Part shown: positions 32,496 through 41,004 of the stretch, piece by piece
Position numbering within the stretch: position 1 is the stretch's first letter
How the letters are laid out: each line of letters opens with the position of its first letter
NCBI RefSeq assembly: GCF_023634065.1
Contig: NZ_JALKCV010000018.1
Span: 26,349 to 90,348, forward strand
From: Microbulbifer litoralis
GTDB lineage: Bacteria > Pseudomonadota > Gammaproteobacteria > Pseudomonadales > Cellvibrionaceae
DNA: 64,000 bases
Direction of reading: 5' to 3'
Program-made: the position numbers and the translations under genes
Notes under the pieces: model-generated
Databases searched by the model: none
Seen by the model: only the letters and a program-made list of their open reading frames with translations
Told to the model about the DNA's origin: nothing

Positions 32496-33449
32496 TCAGG
32501 GCTCGGAAGGGAGGCCGAAAACCGGCATGCCATCTTCGGACCAGCCGAATTCCTTGATATAGGTATGGCGGTTCGGGTCCCACAGCGGATCGCCCTCGAT
32601 CTCGGTGTAGGTGCGGGCGTGATAGACAAGGATATCGCGCTCGCCGTCTTCCGAAACGGTAAAGCTGTTGTGGCCCGGGCCGTAGATACCGCGCTCGTAA
32701 CAACTCTGGAACACCGGCTCCGGCGACTTGGTCCAGCTGGCCGGGTCCATCAGGTCTGCCTCTTCATCGGCGTACAGCAGCCCCATGCAGTAGTTGTGAT
32801 TGGTGGCACTGGCGGAATAGCTGATAAAGATACGACCGTGGCGCTTGATCACCGCCGCGCCCTCGTTGACGGCAAAACCGATTTTCTCCCAGTCGTATTC
32901 CGGAATCGTCAGGCACACCGGTTCGCCGGCAATACTGGTGGGAGAGTCCTGGCGGGCGATATACAGGTTGGAGTTGCCGGGAATATCCGGTCCCTTCTGT
33001 GCCCACAGGTAATAGCGCTGGCCGCGGTGCTCGAAGCTGGTGGCGTCCAGGCAGAAGGTGTCGATGCCGGAATCCACCTGGCTCAGTGCCCATTCGCCCT
33101 CGAGCGGGTTGGCGGCGGTGGTGGTCACTGCGTACATGCGGTGCTGGAACAGATCGTGCTTGATCTCCCGCGACGGCGCCGCGGCAAAATAGATGGCCCA
33201 GGTGCCGTCGATATAGTGGATCTCCGGTGCCCAGATCAGGTCGGAATAGGGGCCGGTTTCCGGCTTGCGCCACACGGTGACCTTCTCCGCATCCGCGAGC
33301 CCGGCCAGGGTTTCCGAGCGGCGCAGCTCCAGGCGATCGTACTCCGGCACAGAGGCGATGAAGTAGTAGTAGCCATCGCTGTGCTTGTAGATGAACGGAT
33401 CCGCGCGCTGCTCGATCAGCGGCTGCAGTAGTGGGGATGATTCAGTCAC
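32496..33449 (-). CDS. Cytoplasmic glycoside hydrolase family 43
   Basis: A 317-residue five-blade propeller enzyme of GH43 without a signal peptide, so it acts inside the cell, probably releasing L-arabinose or xylose from imported oligosaccharides. The catalytic base is expected at Asp17 in EQRADPFIYKHSDGYYYF; WAPEIHYIDGTWAIYFAA holds a further blade motif and NEGAAVIKRHGRIFISYS carries the likely acid glutamate. I start at GTG 33449 (TGGAG upstream); an ATG 16 codons earlier is possible. The symporter gene lies upstream on the same strand, which suggests import followed by hydrolysis. Exact specificity (alpha-L-arabinofuranosidase against beta-xylosidase) is not decidable by eye. Confidence 0.87.
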   Translation of the reverse strand: MTESSPLLQPLIEQRADPFIYKHSDGYYYFIASVPEYDRLELRRSETLAGLADAEKVTVWRKPETGPYSDLIWAPEIHYIDGTWAIYFAAAPSREIKHDLFQHRMYAVTTTAANPLEGEWALSQVDSGIDTFCLDATSFEHRGQRYYLWAQKGPDIPGNSNLYIARQDSPTSIAGEPVCLTIPEYDWEKIGFAVNEGAAVIKRHGRIFISYSASATNHNYCMGLLYADEEADLMDPASWTKSPEPVFQSCYERGIYGPGHNSFTVSEDGERDILVYHARTYTEIEGDPLWDPNRHTYIKEFGWSEDGMPVFGLPSEP

Positions 33450-33533
33450 AATAATGCTCCAGGGTACTTCTCTGTTCTGCCCCGCAGGGCGGGGCACTCG
33501 GGAAAATCCGTAGTGGTGCCGATCGTGCGATTC

Positions 33534-33670
33534 CCCGGATTGCGCTGCGCTCCATCCGGGCTACGCAGGAACTGGCCCGTCCGTAGCCTGGATGCAGGCG
33601 CGTAGCGCCGGAATCCGGGATGACGCCGATCGCACGAACGCCCGGATTGCGCTGCGCGCCATCCGGGCTA
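33534..33670. repeat. REP-like repeat pair
   Basis: Two near-identical 30-base copies, CCCGGATTGCGCTGCGC followed by NCCATCCGGGCTA, lie at 33534-33563 and 33641-33670, each able to fold on itself (CCCGGAT/ATCCGGG). Between them, TAGCCTGGATGCAGGCGCG and GCCGGAATCCGGGATGACG are an inverted relative. They fill the gap between the symporter and GH43 genes. Confidence 0.75.
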
Positions 33671-33677
33671 TGTGAGA

Positions 33678-35087
33678 TCAGGGCGCCGTGGGTGCGAGGT
33701 CGCCGTCGTCCCGGTCGTCTTCGTCTTTCGCCGCCGGCGCCACGCCCTCTTCTTTCTTCAGGCGGTGGTAGTAGTCGTCGGTAATGATGTACCTGCGCAT
33801 CAGCAGGCCCAGCAGGAAGTGGAACAGGCCGGGGATCACCGTCAGCATCAGCGCGATCCCCGTCAGGGCGAATTCGCTCTGGGCTTCGCCGGCCTGGTAG
33901 CCGAAATAGGTCAGCAGCAGGCCGGTAATAAAGCCCGCGATACCGGTGCCGGCCTTCTGGCAGAAGGAAATGCCACCGAAGGCCAGGCCGGACACGCGTT
34001 TGCCGGTCTTCGCCTCGCCGTAGTCCACTGCCTCGGCGATCGCGGACCAGAAAATGGGTGCGTGCAGGTCCGCTACGAAGGACAGGATGAAATAGAGCAC
34101 AAACGCCAGCACGATATCGCCGGGGGCCACGGCGAAGTACATCAGTGCACTGATGGCCGCCAGGAGCAGTTGGGACCAGCCGAACAGCTTGACCTTGCAA
34201 AAGCGCTTGGTAATCCAGGTGGAGGCCACCATGGCGGCGATGGAGGCGACGATGCCGGCACTGGTGAACTTGGCGGCCATGGATTCGGTGCCGCCGAGAT
34301 AGTAGATGGTGTAGTAGAAGGCAACACCGCCGCGCAGCGCATAGCCGATGGTGCCCAGCATGCAGGCCCCCGCCAGCACCAGCCACTGGTCGTTCTTCAG
34401 CAGCAGGTTCAGCTGTTCACCCAACGGCTTCTTGTCCACCACATGCTCGACCCGCTCGCGGGTGGTGAAGAAGCACATCATCAACAGTCCCACGCCGACC
34501 AGCGACATCAGGCCCATGGCAAACTGGTAGCCCTTGGCGGAGTCCTCGCCGCCCCACCATTGCGCCAGCTCCGGCACCGAGGCGACGATCACCACATTGG
34601 CGATTTTGGCGAAGAACATGCGGTAGCCATTGGCCGACAAGCGCTCCTGTGGATCGCTGGTCAGCACGCCGATATAGGAAATGTACGGGATGGCGACGCC
34701 GGTAAACATCAGGGTCGCGAACAGATAGGTCAGGTAGGCCCATACCAGCTTGGCGTTGTAGTCCAGGTCCGGCGTGGTAAACAGCAGGCAGACGGCAAAA
34801 CCATAGGGGATGGACAGGTACAGGAAGTAGGGCCGGAAGCGCCCGTGCCGGCCTTTGAACTTGTCGGTCACGAGCCCCATCAGCGGGTCGCTCAGGGCGT
34901 CGACAAAGCGCGCGGCGAGGAACAGCGTTCCCACATGTGCCGGCTTAAGGCCAAAAATATCCGTATAAAAGTACTGCATGAAGTAGAACATGGCCGCGAT
35001 CATCACATTGACGGCCATATCGCCGGCGCCGAAGCCGACTTTTTCCACTACGGAAAGCTTGTTGGACTGCATTGTTATGTTTCCCAT
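33678..35087 (-). CDS. GPH-family sugar:cation symporter (MFS)
   Basis: A 469-residue transporter with twelve hydrophobic segments of the glycoside-pentoside-hexuronide:cation symporter family. Typical motifs are KVGFGAGDMAVN at the N-terminus, DALSDPLMGLVTDKFKGRHGRFRPY in the loop after helix 2 (shown in outline), and EAVDYGEAKTGKR late in the protein. Relatives such as XynB- and YicJ-like carriers bring in xylosides and arabinosides with sodium or protons. The cytoplasmic GH43 gene lies downstream on the same strand, so imported oligosaccharides may be cut inside. ATG 35087 is used; ATG 35072, preceded by GGGAAA, is equally likely. A promoter with the TACAATAATA motif in its spacer lies just upstream. 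Confidence 0.9.
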   Translation of the reverse strand: MGNITMQSNKLSVVEKVGFGAGDMAVNVMIAAMFYFMQYFYTDIFGLKPAHVGTLFLAARFVDALSDPLMGLVTDKFKGRHGRFRPYFLYLSIPYGFAVCLLFTTPDLDYNAKLVWAYLTYLFATLMFTGVAIPYISYIGVLTSDPQERLSANGYRMFFAKIANVVIVASVPELAQWWGGEDSAKGYQFAMGLMSLVGVGLLMMCFFTTRERVEHVVDKKPLGEQLNLLLKNDQWLVLAGACMLGTIGYALRGGVAFYYTIYYLGGTESMAAKFTSAGIVASIAAMVASTWITKRFCKVKLFGWSQLLLAAISALMYFAVAPGDIVLAFVLYFILSFVADLHAPIFWSAIAEAVDYGEAKTGKRVSGLAFGGISFCQKAGTGIAGFITGLLLTYFGYQAGEAQSEFALTGIALMLTVIPGLFHFLLGLLMRRYIITDDYYHRLKKEEGVAPAAKDEDDRDDGDLAPTAP

Positions 35088-35539
35088 CTATCGCCGGGGT
35101 ACGGGCCCGCTTATTGTTATCGAGCGTTTGCGATATATATATTATTGTAGTATTAATGTCAAAGCGGATCGCACATCGGGCGGCGCGCCCGGCGCCCTCC
35201 AATAACAGCACAATTGGCGCAAAATCGCACATCTGATGCTGACCGGGTTGCGATGAGGCGTCGCGGTCGCGGCCTCCGGCGCGGGGCGGTGCGTCGCCGA
35301 GTGGCTGCGAGGACGGCTGTCCGCAAGGTGAAAAATAATAAGGTAGGGCCAATCGCTGTACCAATGGCCCGGGCCAGGTAGTAGAATGATTTTTTGCGGA
35401 AATGGCTGTACTGCGTTCCGCCAGGGCCGGAGCACCCAAGTCGACGACCCGATTCGACACTCCGATCATTTTCCTGCTGGAGTGCGCCGGTAACGCCGGG
35501 ATGCGCGAATTGGCAGTTTTTTATCAAGGCATTTTTAAT
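35088..35539. other. Divergent intergenic region, symporter / FadR-type regulator
   Basis: This 452-base gap separates the symporter (minus) and the GntR regulator (plus). The symporter promoter and motif are at 35134-35162. The rest (35165-35530) is GC-rich without a gene I can support. Open frames of 70-140 codons on both strands lack protein features. The promoter of the regulator is not clear; an in-frame ATG at 35501 could give it 13 more residues. Confidence 0.45.
35134..35162 (-). promoter_or_regulatory. Symporter promoter with candidate operator in the spacer
   Basis: Read on the minus strand: -35 box TTGACA (35162-35157), 17-base spacer, -10 box TATATA (35139-35134). The motif TACAATAATA (35149-35140) ends exactly at the -10 box, within the spacer. 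Transcription would begin about 40 bases before the symporter ATG. The same arrangement is found before the AraD1 gene, so a bound regulator would block RNA polymerase. Confidence 0.7.
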
Positions 35540-36280
35540 ATGGCAAACCAAGTCAGGGAGAGCAGGCCGCGGAGTGTGCACGCCTGGGTGGCTTACGAAT
35601 TGGGGACACGGATCGTAAGCGGGACCTACCAGCCCGGGGAGTATATTCCCAACGAGGCCAAGATCGGCGAGGAGCTGAATGTCTCCCGCACTGCACTGCG
35701 TGAAGCCTTCAAGATTCTGACCGCCAAGGGGTTGATCGAGTCGCGTCCCAAGCTGGGCACCCGCGTGCGCCCGAAAGACTGCTGGAACATGTTCGACTCC
35801 GAAGTGCTCAAGTGGTGTTTCGAGTCCACGCCGTCACCGGAATTCCTGCGCTCCCTGTTCGAGGTGCGCGAAATCATCGAGCCCAACTCCGCCGCCCTGG
35901 CCGCCAAGCGCGCCACGCCGGAGCAGATCGACGAGATCGAAAAGGCCTTCCACGCGATGGAAGAGGCCGAGGCCGGGACCGAAGACGTGATCCTGACGGA
36001 TATCGATTTCCATATGGCGATACTGCACGCCACCAATAATGAGTTTATGGTTTCTCTCGGGCAGTCGATCAAAACCGCATTGATGGGGCTTTTCCGTATC
36101 AGCAGTTCCGAGGAGTCGGAGTTCGTCGCATCACTGCCGGGCCACAAGGCTGTGTTCCAGGGGATTCGCGACGGCGATTCCGAGCGCGCCCGCTTCGAGA
36201 TGAAGTCCCTGCTGTCCAAATCCGTGCGCCGCGCGCTGGACAGCCTGCCGGGGGAATCGGATGTGGATGTGGCCGTTTAG
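35540..36280 (+). CDS. FadR-type GntR transcriptional regulator
   Basis: A 246-residue regulator with an N-terminal winged helix (GEYIPNEAKIGEELNVSRTALREA for the recognition region, shown in outline as residues about 30-55; KGLIESRPKLGTRVRP for the wing) and a C-terminal all-helical FCD domain whose DIDFH, LHATNN and GHKAVF segments supply metal- and ligand-binding residues. FadR-type members with FCD domains control sugar-acid catabolism, sensing keto-acid or sugar-acid intermediates. It lies between the symporter and the AraD1 gene and is the best candidate to bind the TACAATANTA motif found four times in the locus. Start ATG 35540; 35501 is an alternative. Confidence 0.9.
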   Translation: MANQVRESRPRSVHAWVAYELGTRIVSGTYQPGEYIPNEAKIGEELNVSRTALREAFKILTAKGLIESRPKLGTRVRPKDCWNMFDSEVLKWCFESTPSPEFLRSLFEVREIIEPNSAALAAKRATPEQIDEIEKAFHAMEEAEAGTEDVILTDIDFHMAILHATNNEFMVSLGQSIKTALMGLFRISSSEESEFVASLPGHKAVFQGIRDGDSERARFEMKSLLSKSVRRALDSLPGESDVDVAV

Positions 36281-36301
36281 CGATACCGGTTGTCCGGTAT
36301 G

Positions 36302-36330
36302 AAAAGGTGATCCTTGCGGTCGCCTTTTTT
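36302..36330. terminator. Bidirectional terminator after the FadR-type regulator
   Basis: AAAAGGTGA pairs with TCGCCTTTT (one G-T pair) across a nine-base loop, with T runs on both strands, 21 bases after the regulator stop. Confidence 0.75.
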
Positions 36331-36360
36331 GTGTCCATGGAAAAAGGCAGAGTGGGGGAT

Positions 36361-36387
36361 AAAAAGGGCGATCCCAGAGGGATCGCC
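36361..36387 (-). terminator. Terminator for the AraD1 gene
   Basis: The perfect nine-base hairpin GGCGATCCC / GGGATCGCC with a three-base loop is followed, on the minus strand, by CTTTTT. It lies about 210 bases after the AraD1 stop codon, and 36302-36330 may act as a back-up. Confidence 0.7.
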
Positions 36388-36594
36388 TACTCGCAGGGAG
36401 AGTGCGGAATCGTGAGAAATGCAGGCTAGTGGTCCATGCGGAAAGTTGTGTAACTGTTCGCGTCGCCAAAGCGCCCGGCTCTGCGTTGAGAAAGCTTGAA
36501 GTAGAACCACTATTCCTGCGCTTTCTCGCCTTGATCTGAACGCTGTGGCTGTGCTCCTTTGTTACCGAACTTTAAGCGGCCCACTAGCGCCTGT

Positions 36595-37590
36595 TTAGAG
36601 TGGCTTCACTGCCGGAATCTTGCGCTCGACGATCTTCAGCGGGTTGCGCAGCGGGCGGCCAAAGAGTTCGGCTTCGATTTCAAAGCGGTCGCCCTCGCGC
36701 GGCTCGATCCCATCGCCGAAACTCAGGGTCGCGGTACCGAAGAAATGTACGTGCACATGGCCCGGGCGACAGAAACCCGCGTACTTGAAGTGGTGCGCTT
36801 CCAGGTTGGTGACCGTGTGGGACATGTTCTTCTCTCCGCTGAGGAAGCTCTTTTCCCACAGGATCTCGCCGTCCCGCACGATGCGCGAGACGCCTTCGAT
36901 ATGTTCCGGCAGTTCGCCCAGCAGCAGTTCAGGGCCGATGGCGCAGGGGCGCAGCTTGGAGTGGGCCAGGTAGAGATAGTTCTGGCGCTCGGTCACATGG
37001 TCGGACAGCTCGTTGCCCAGCGCGAAACCGATGCGGCGCGGATTGCCGTCGGCGTCGTTGATATAAATTCCGGCGATCTCCGGCTCTTCGCCCGCGTCCA
37101 GTGCAAAGGAGGGGCTCTCCAGGGTCGCTTCCGGCGCGGCGATGCTGTCGCCGTCGCCCTTGTAGAACCACTCCGGCTGCACGCCGGTTTCACCCGCAGC
37201 CGGCTTGCCACCCTCGACGCCCATCTTGAACATCTTCATGGTGTCGGTCAGGTCTTCCTCGGCGCTGGCACTGTTCTGGGCGTGCATGGCGGCGCGGGTG
37301 TCGGCGCTGCCCAGGTGGGTCAGGCCGGTGCCGGCGACCATCAGCTGGGTGGCTTGCGGGTGATCGATCGGCGCCAGGAGACGCTTGTCGTCGATGATCT
37401 TCTGGTAGTCCAGGCGGGTGTCCGACAGCAGGCTCGTTGCCAGCGTTTCCAGGGCCTCGCCTTTTTCGATGGCTTGTTGCGCCAACTGGTAGATGGTCTC
37501 TATATCGCCAAGCTGGTCGATCGTATTGCTGTCGACCACGGCACCCACGGCTCGCTGGCCGTCTTCTCCAGTGAACTGAATCAGTCTCAT
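36595..37590 (-). CDS. AraD1/GguC-type FAH-family 2-keto-3-deoxy-pentonate dehydratase
   Basis: A 331-residue protein of the fumarylacetoacetate hydrolase superfamily, in the AraD1/GguC branch. The C-terminal FAH fold has EPEIAGIYINDADGNPRRIGFALGNELSDH (metal-site region, about residues 178-207) and EGDRFEIEAELFGRPLRNPL near the end. In a non-phosphorylative pentose route this step removes water from 2-keto-3-deoxy-L-arabonate to give 2-oxoglutarate semialdehyde. GguC is known beside sugar ABC transporter genes in Agrobacterium. ATG 37590 was chosen over an open extension because MRLIQFTGEDGQRAVGAV is the family start. Its promoter at 37667-37695 holds the candidate operator. The function is inferred from family and neighbours. 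Confidence 0.82.
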   Translation of the reverse strand: MRLIQFTGEDGQRAVGAVVDSNTIDQLGDIETIYQLAQQAIEKGEALETLATSLLSDTRLDYQKIIDDKRLLAPIDHPQATQLMVAGTGLTHLGSADTRAAMHAQNSASAEEDLTDTMKMFKMGVEGGKPAAGETGVQPEWFYKGDGDSIAAPEATLESPSFALDAGEEPEIAGIYINDADGNPRRIGFALGNELSDHVTERQNYLYLAHSKLRPCAIGPELLLGELPEHIEGVSRIVRDGEILWEKSFLSGEKNMSHTVTNLEAHHFKYAGFCRPGHVHVHFFGTATLSFGDGIEPREGDRFEIEAELFGRPLRNPLKIVERKIPAVKPL

Positions 37591-37666
37591 TGCTTTTTTC
37601 TCTTCATGTCGTCTGATCTGAGTAGTGTCGGCCAAAGATTGCTCTTCGAACGGCGCCGTCTGAGCC

Positions 37667-37695
37667 TTTATATAATACAATATTACTTATTACAA
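37667..37695 (-). promoter_or_regulatory. AraD1 promoter with candidate operator in the spacer
   Basis: Read on the minus strand: -35 box TTGTAA (37695-37690), 17-base spacer, -10 box TATAAA (37672-37667). The spacer holds the motif at 37676-37685 (TACAATATTA when read on the plus strand). The leader to ATG 37590 would be about 70 bases. The layout is the same as at the symporter promoter. Confidence 0.68.
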
Positions 37696-37788
37696 CGGGT
37701 GGCCATGACTTCGCGGCTGGCCGGGGCTGTGGGGCCGGGATCCATGGGGCGATACAGGGGGCTTGAAGTGGGGTCCCGACTTTAATCG

Positions 37789-37804
37789 TACAATACTATT
37801 GACA
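37789..37804 (+). promoter_or_regulatory. Candidate operator joined to a -35 box, upstream of GH43
   Basis: TACAATACTA (37789-37798) runs into TTGACA (37799-37804). The site is also partly palindromic (TACAATA-C-TATTGAC). A good -10 box 17 bases on is not visible (TGAGCA), so the promoter assignment is weak, but the motif match is exact. Confidence 0.5.
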
Positions 37805-37979
37805 TATCTTGCGGCGCTGTGTGAGCATTGATGGTAGCGGTACCATTTCGTAGTGACAAACAATAATAACCATGCCGTTGAGTCGCCCTCCAGAATCGTC
37901 GCGAGAGGGCAGTAGCGGCAGTCAGCGATTCAGGAGGGTTGCCGCCGAACCCGCTCGATAGTGGCGGCCGCAGAGAAAA

Positions 37980-39695
37980 ATGGCAAGAAACCATCGTCTT
38001 TCCCATCCAGCCGTACCTACCAAAACCTCATCTGAAATTACATCCAAGAAGTCGCTGCTGATACTTTCAGTACTTGCGCTTTTCTCAGTATCCGTAAACG
38101 CGGAACAGTATGAGCCTGGTGAAAACCCGATCTTCAGGAATATTTTCACGGCCGATCCGGCACCGCTGGTCGTTGGTGATACTCTGTATGTCTATGCCGG
38201 GCACGATGAGGCCGGCGAAGGCCAGATGTTCAACATCACCGAATGGGTTGTGTACTCCACCACGGATATGAAGGACTGGACGTTCCACGGTTCGGTCATG
38301 AAGCCTACCGATTTTGATTGGGCCATCAGGGATGCCTGGGCTTCCCAGGTGATTGAAAAGGAGGGCAAGTACTGGTTCTACACGACTGTGGAACACGGTC
38401 CTCCGCACAGCGGCAAGGCCATCGGCGTCGCGGTTGCGGACACACCACTGGGGCCCTTCAGGGATGCAAAGGGCTCCGCACTGGCCTTTGATGCCACCAC
38501 TCCCACGCCGGAAGATCCGCACGACTGGGATGATATTGATCCAACCGTATTCACCGATGCCGACGGAACAACCTGGATCGCCTGGGGCAACATGCATTTG
38601 TACCTGGCCAGGTTAAAACCGAATATGATTGAATTCGATGGGCCCATCCGGGAAATATACCTGCCCAACTACACCGAAGGTCCGTGGCTGCACAAGCGAG
38701 AGGGCTTGTATTACCTGACCTATCCCTGCTTTGCGCATCAGAATATGTACGAAAAGATGTGTTACGGCACAGCTTCCCATATCACGGGGCCCTGGACCTA
38801 TCAGGGCATCCTCACCGATCGCACCGAAAACAGCTACACCATCCATCCCGGCATCGTCGAGTACGGGGGGCAATGGTACTTTTTCTATCACGATGCCAAG
38901 CTGGCAATAGATGGTGTGCCGGGAGCCATGGGAAGACGGTCCATCGCTCTTGAACATCTCTACTATAACGAAGACGGAACCATCAAGCCGATCAGGCAAA
39001 CAAAAGCGGGCGTGAGTGTCCCGCGCCAGCCACCCGGAGGCTATCAAAGGCCTATCTTTAACCCGGGGGGCGCCCTGGTTGCCGTGGATAGCGACATAGA
39101 TGTCACGCAGAATGCGGCCGTCGCAGCCACCGAATGGGAATCGAGGCCAGTATTGCAGACTACCGATGATCCCTACAATACCGCCATTGTCCCAGAGAGT
39201 TTTAATCACGGTGACGGCGGCGCCACTTCCCTGGGACAGACGTTCAGCCCCGATGTCGATTTCAGGCTGGAGGAAATCAGCTTGTATGCCGGTGACGGGT
39301 TCGGGACAACTGAAGATGAACCCGTGACCCTGGCTCTGTATGAGCTCGACAAAGATGACGAAGATAGTGCCGAAATGGGTTCTGTTTCTTCCTATAGGGT
39401 AGGGAGGAATCTTCTGGAGTCTGGCGAAAGGCTGCGGATAAACTACAGGCCCCAGGCACAGGGGCTGCTTCAATTCCACCTGGATGAACATCGCCAGCCC
39501 GAGTTGAAAGCGGGCAGACGCTATGTACTGGAGCTTCAGGGGGTGCGCGACACGGCTCCCCTTTTCTGGCGAAGGACAAAGACAGACACCCATTTGACAG
39601 GAGCGGCTTACCGGGATCGATCACTGATTGAGGAGGAATCGAAGTCGGGAGACTTTGGTCTGGCTCTGTACGGTGAGGCTCTTCAGGAGCAATGA
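37980..39695 (+). CDS. Exported glycoside hydrolase family 43 with a C-terminal beta domain
   Basis: A 571-residue protein with an extended N-terminus and a signal-peptide core at 25-41 (SLLILSVLALFSVSVNA). The GH43 propeller covers about 45-350: catalytic base Asp59 in IFTADPAPLVVGDTLYVY, the pKa-modulating Asp in DIDPTVFTDADG, and the acid Glu in YTEGPWLHKREGLYYL. This order is that of exo-acting XynD-like arabinofuranosidases and xylosidases. Residues about 395-571 form a separate beta-rich domain that I do not recognise. No other in-frame ATG exists near the start. The AraC-type regulator gene follows after seven bases. GC content looks lower than in the genes to the left. A relic of a second copy of its 3' end lies at 42313-42417. 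Confidence 0.87.
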   Translation: MARNHRLSHPAVPTKTSSEITSKKSLLILSVLALFSVSVNAEQYEPGENPIFRNIFTADPAPLVVGDTLYVYAGHDEAGEGQMFNITEWVVYSTTDMKDWTFHGSVMKPTDFDWAIRDAWASQVIEKEGKYWFYTTVEHGPPHSGKAIGVAVADTPLGPFRDAKGSALAFDATTPTPEDPHDWDDIDPTVFTDADGTTWIAWGNMHLYLARLKPNMIEFDGPIREIYLPNYTEGPWLHKREGLYYLTYPCFAHQNMYEKMCYGTASHITGPWTYQGILTDRTENSYTIHPGIVEYGGQWYFFYHDAKLAIDGVPGAMGRRSIALEHLYYNEDGTIKPIRQTKAGVSVPRQPPGGYQRPIFNPGGALVAVDSDIDVTQNAAVAATEWESRPVLQTTDDPYNTAIVPESFNHGDGGATSLGQTFSPDVDFRLEEISLYAGDGFGTTEDEPVTLALYELDKDDEDSAEMGSVSSYRVGRNLLESGERLRINYRPQAQGLLQFHLDEHRQPELKAGRRYVLELQGVRDTAPLFWRRTKTDTHLTGAAYRDRSLIEEESKSGDFGLALYGEALQEQ

Positions 39696-39702
39696 TCTCA
39701 GT

Positions 39703-40869
39703 ATGAAGGGGGTCGTCTTCAATATTCATGATGTCGCCCTGCTGTTGATCGCCGGTGAATGCAGCATTCTTGCGGTACTGTTCCTGGTGCATCGGAGCGG
39801 CAGACCTTTCGCCCACCCGCTGCTGGCGATTTTTCTGATTCTGAACATGCTGGTTGCGGTCGATACCCTTGTCTACTGGGGGGAAGCGGTTCGCTATCGG
39901 GTGTTCCATATATCGCCAAACCTGTTCTTCATTTTCGGGTTTTCCTATTTCCTGCTGGGGCCGGTTTTGTATTGGTATACCCGGTCGATGATCTATAGCG
40001 ACTTCCCGTTTCGTCGGCTGAGTTTCCTGCACCTGCTGCCGGCGGTCGCTGCGCAGGTTTACCTGTACTTTGCCTACCATCGCTATCCCGCGTCTGTGCA
40101 GGGAGACCTCGTTCTCGGCCTGGAAATTTTCACTTCTACGGACGGTTATCACGATATATTCATTACAATGCAAAAAGCCGCCGTGGTTATCTACGGCCTG
40201 GCCTGCCTTTATCAGCTCGCCCGTTATCGTGCCTTACTGAAAGAAAGTTACTCAAGTATCGAGAAAATCGATTTTGTTTGGTTAAACCTGCTGGTTGGCG
40301 GTTTCCTGTTGGCCTGGAGCTGGAGTCTCTTCACGCACATTTTTGGCCTGTATCGCCCCGGAGATATCAGTGACACGATGGGGATCACTGGCAATTACAT
40401 GATCTTTGTATTGGTCAATAGTCTAGTGTTTTACAGTCTGATCTATTCAGGTGTTCTCGGCGGGGCAGTCAGCCAGGGCGAAAAACGCGACCGGTCCGAG
40501 GGCAGGGGTCCGATAGGGCCGCGCCACCTCGATCGGATTCGCGCGGCCATGGAAAAAGAAAAACTGTTCCTCAATCCCAGGCTGACTGTGGAAGAGTTCG
40601 CGGGGTACGTGAAACTACCACCTCGCCAGGTATCTTCGTTGATCAAACGTCGGTTTAGCCGAAATTTTCTCGAGTATGTTAACGGGTATCGTGTGGAGGA
40701 GGCCAAGCGCAGCCTGGCCGACCCGGCGAATAGCAATAATCCTGTGCTTGATATCGCCTCAAAATCCGGATTCAACAGCAAAGCCACATTCAACCGGTTC
40801 TTCAAGAAGTTTGCCGGTGTTACCCCTACGGAATACCGACGCCGTTGTCTATCGGGCCAGCCCGGCTGA
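39703..40869 (+). CDS. Membrane-embedded AraC-family regulator (seven TM segments plus HTH)
   Basis: A 388-residue protein. Residues about 1-260 hold seven hydrophobic helices (for example LLLIAGECSILAVLFLV, LLAIFLILNMLVAVDTLVY, LFFIFGFSYFLLGPVLYW, YMIFVLVNSLVFYSLIY). The C-terminal 105 residues are an AraC HTH domain: LTVEEFAGYVKLPPRQVSSL, then DIASKSGFNSKATFNRFFKK and the typical GVTPTEYRRR. Such proteins sense a signal at the membrane and bind DNA directly. ATG 39703 was chosen because it follows AGGAG and sits seven bases after the GH43 stop; a 25-codon upstream extension overlaps that gene. It probably controls some of the exported xylanolytic genes next to it. Confidence 0.88.
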   Translation: MKGVVFNIHDVALLLIAGECSILAVLFLVHRSGRPFAHPLLAIFLILNMLVAVDTLVYWGEAVRYRVFHISPNLFFIFGFSYFLLGPVLYWYTRSMIYSDFPFRRLSFLHLLPAVAAQVYLYFAYHRYPASVQGDLVLGLEIFTSTDGYHDIFITMQKAAVVIYGLACLYQLARYRALLKESYSSIEKIDFVWLNLLVGGFLLAWSWSLFTHIFGLYRPGDISDTMGITGNYMIFVLVNSLVFYSLIYSGVLGGAVSQGEKRDRSEGRGPIGPRHLDRIRAAMEKEKLFLNPRLTVEEFAGYVKLPPRQVSSLIKRRFSRNFLEYVNGYRVEEAKRSLADPANSNNPVLDIASKSGFNSKATFNRFFKKFAGVTPTEYRRRCLSGQPG

Positions 40870-40994
40870 AAAGGCGGCACATCGGGTATGGTTGAGCGTC
40901 TCAATTCTTGTCTTGCAAAAATTGCAGCTTTACTCGCTGCGGTAGCCATAGGATTCTCTCCAGGCTGTCGCTTGATCCGTGCCCGTCTCATCAA

Positions 40995-41004
40995 GGGGGG
41001 GGGG
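40995..41004. repeat. G10 homopolymer tract upstream of GH16
   Basis: Ten consecutive G lie 122 bases before the GH16 start codon. Such tracts vary in length by slippage. They sit inside a 67-codon open frame (40888-41091) whose first 29 residues look like a signal peptide with a lipobox-like end (FSPGC), which may be a relic or a small phase-variable lipoprotein. Confidence 0.6.

Larger units (their letters stand above)
36281..36594. other. Convergent intergenic region between regulator and AraD1 gene
   Basis: A 314-base gap between the 3' ends of two convergent genes. It holds two hairpin terminators (36302-36330 and 36361-36387). The remainder up to 36594 shows no gene, repeat or signal that I can support. 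Confidence 0.5.
37591..37979. other. Divergent regulatory region, AraD1 gene / GH43 gene
   Basis: A 389-base gap with divergent promoters. It contains the AraD1 promoter with motif (37667-37695) and another motif copy directly followed by TTGACA (37789-37804). The rest, up to the GH43 start at 37980, shows only a short purine-rich stretch (GCAGAGAAAA) before the ATG. Confidence 0.55.

Noticed and set aside
33534..33670. Possible CRISPR array because of two 30-base repeats
   Set aside because: Only two copies, self-complementary, with an inverted relative between them and no cas genes; this is a REP-type repeat.
35159..35581. Minus-strand frame of 140 codons upstream of the symporter
   Set aside because: It crosses the symporter promoter, overlaps the start of the GntR regulator and has no recognisable protein features.
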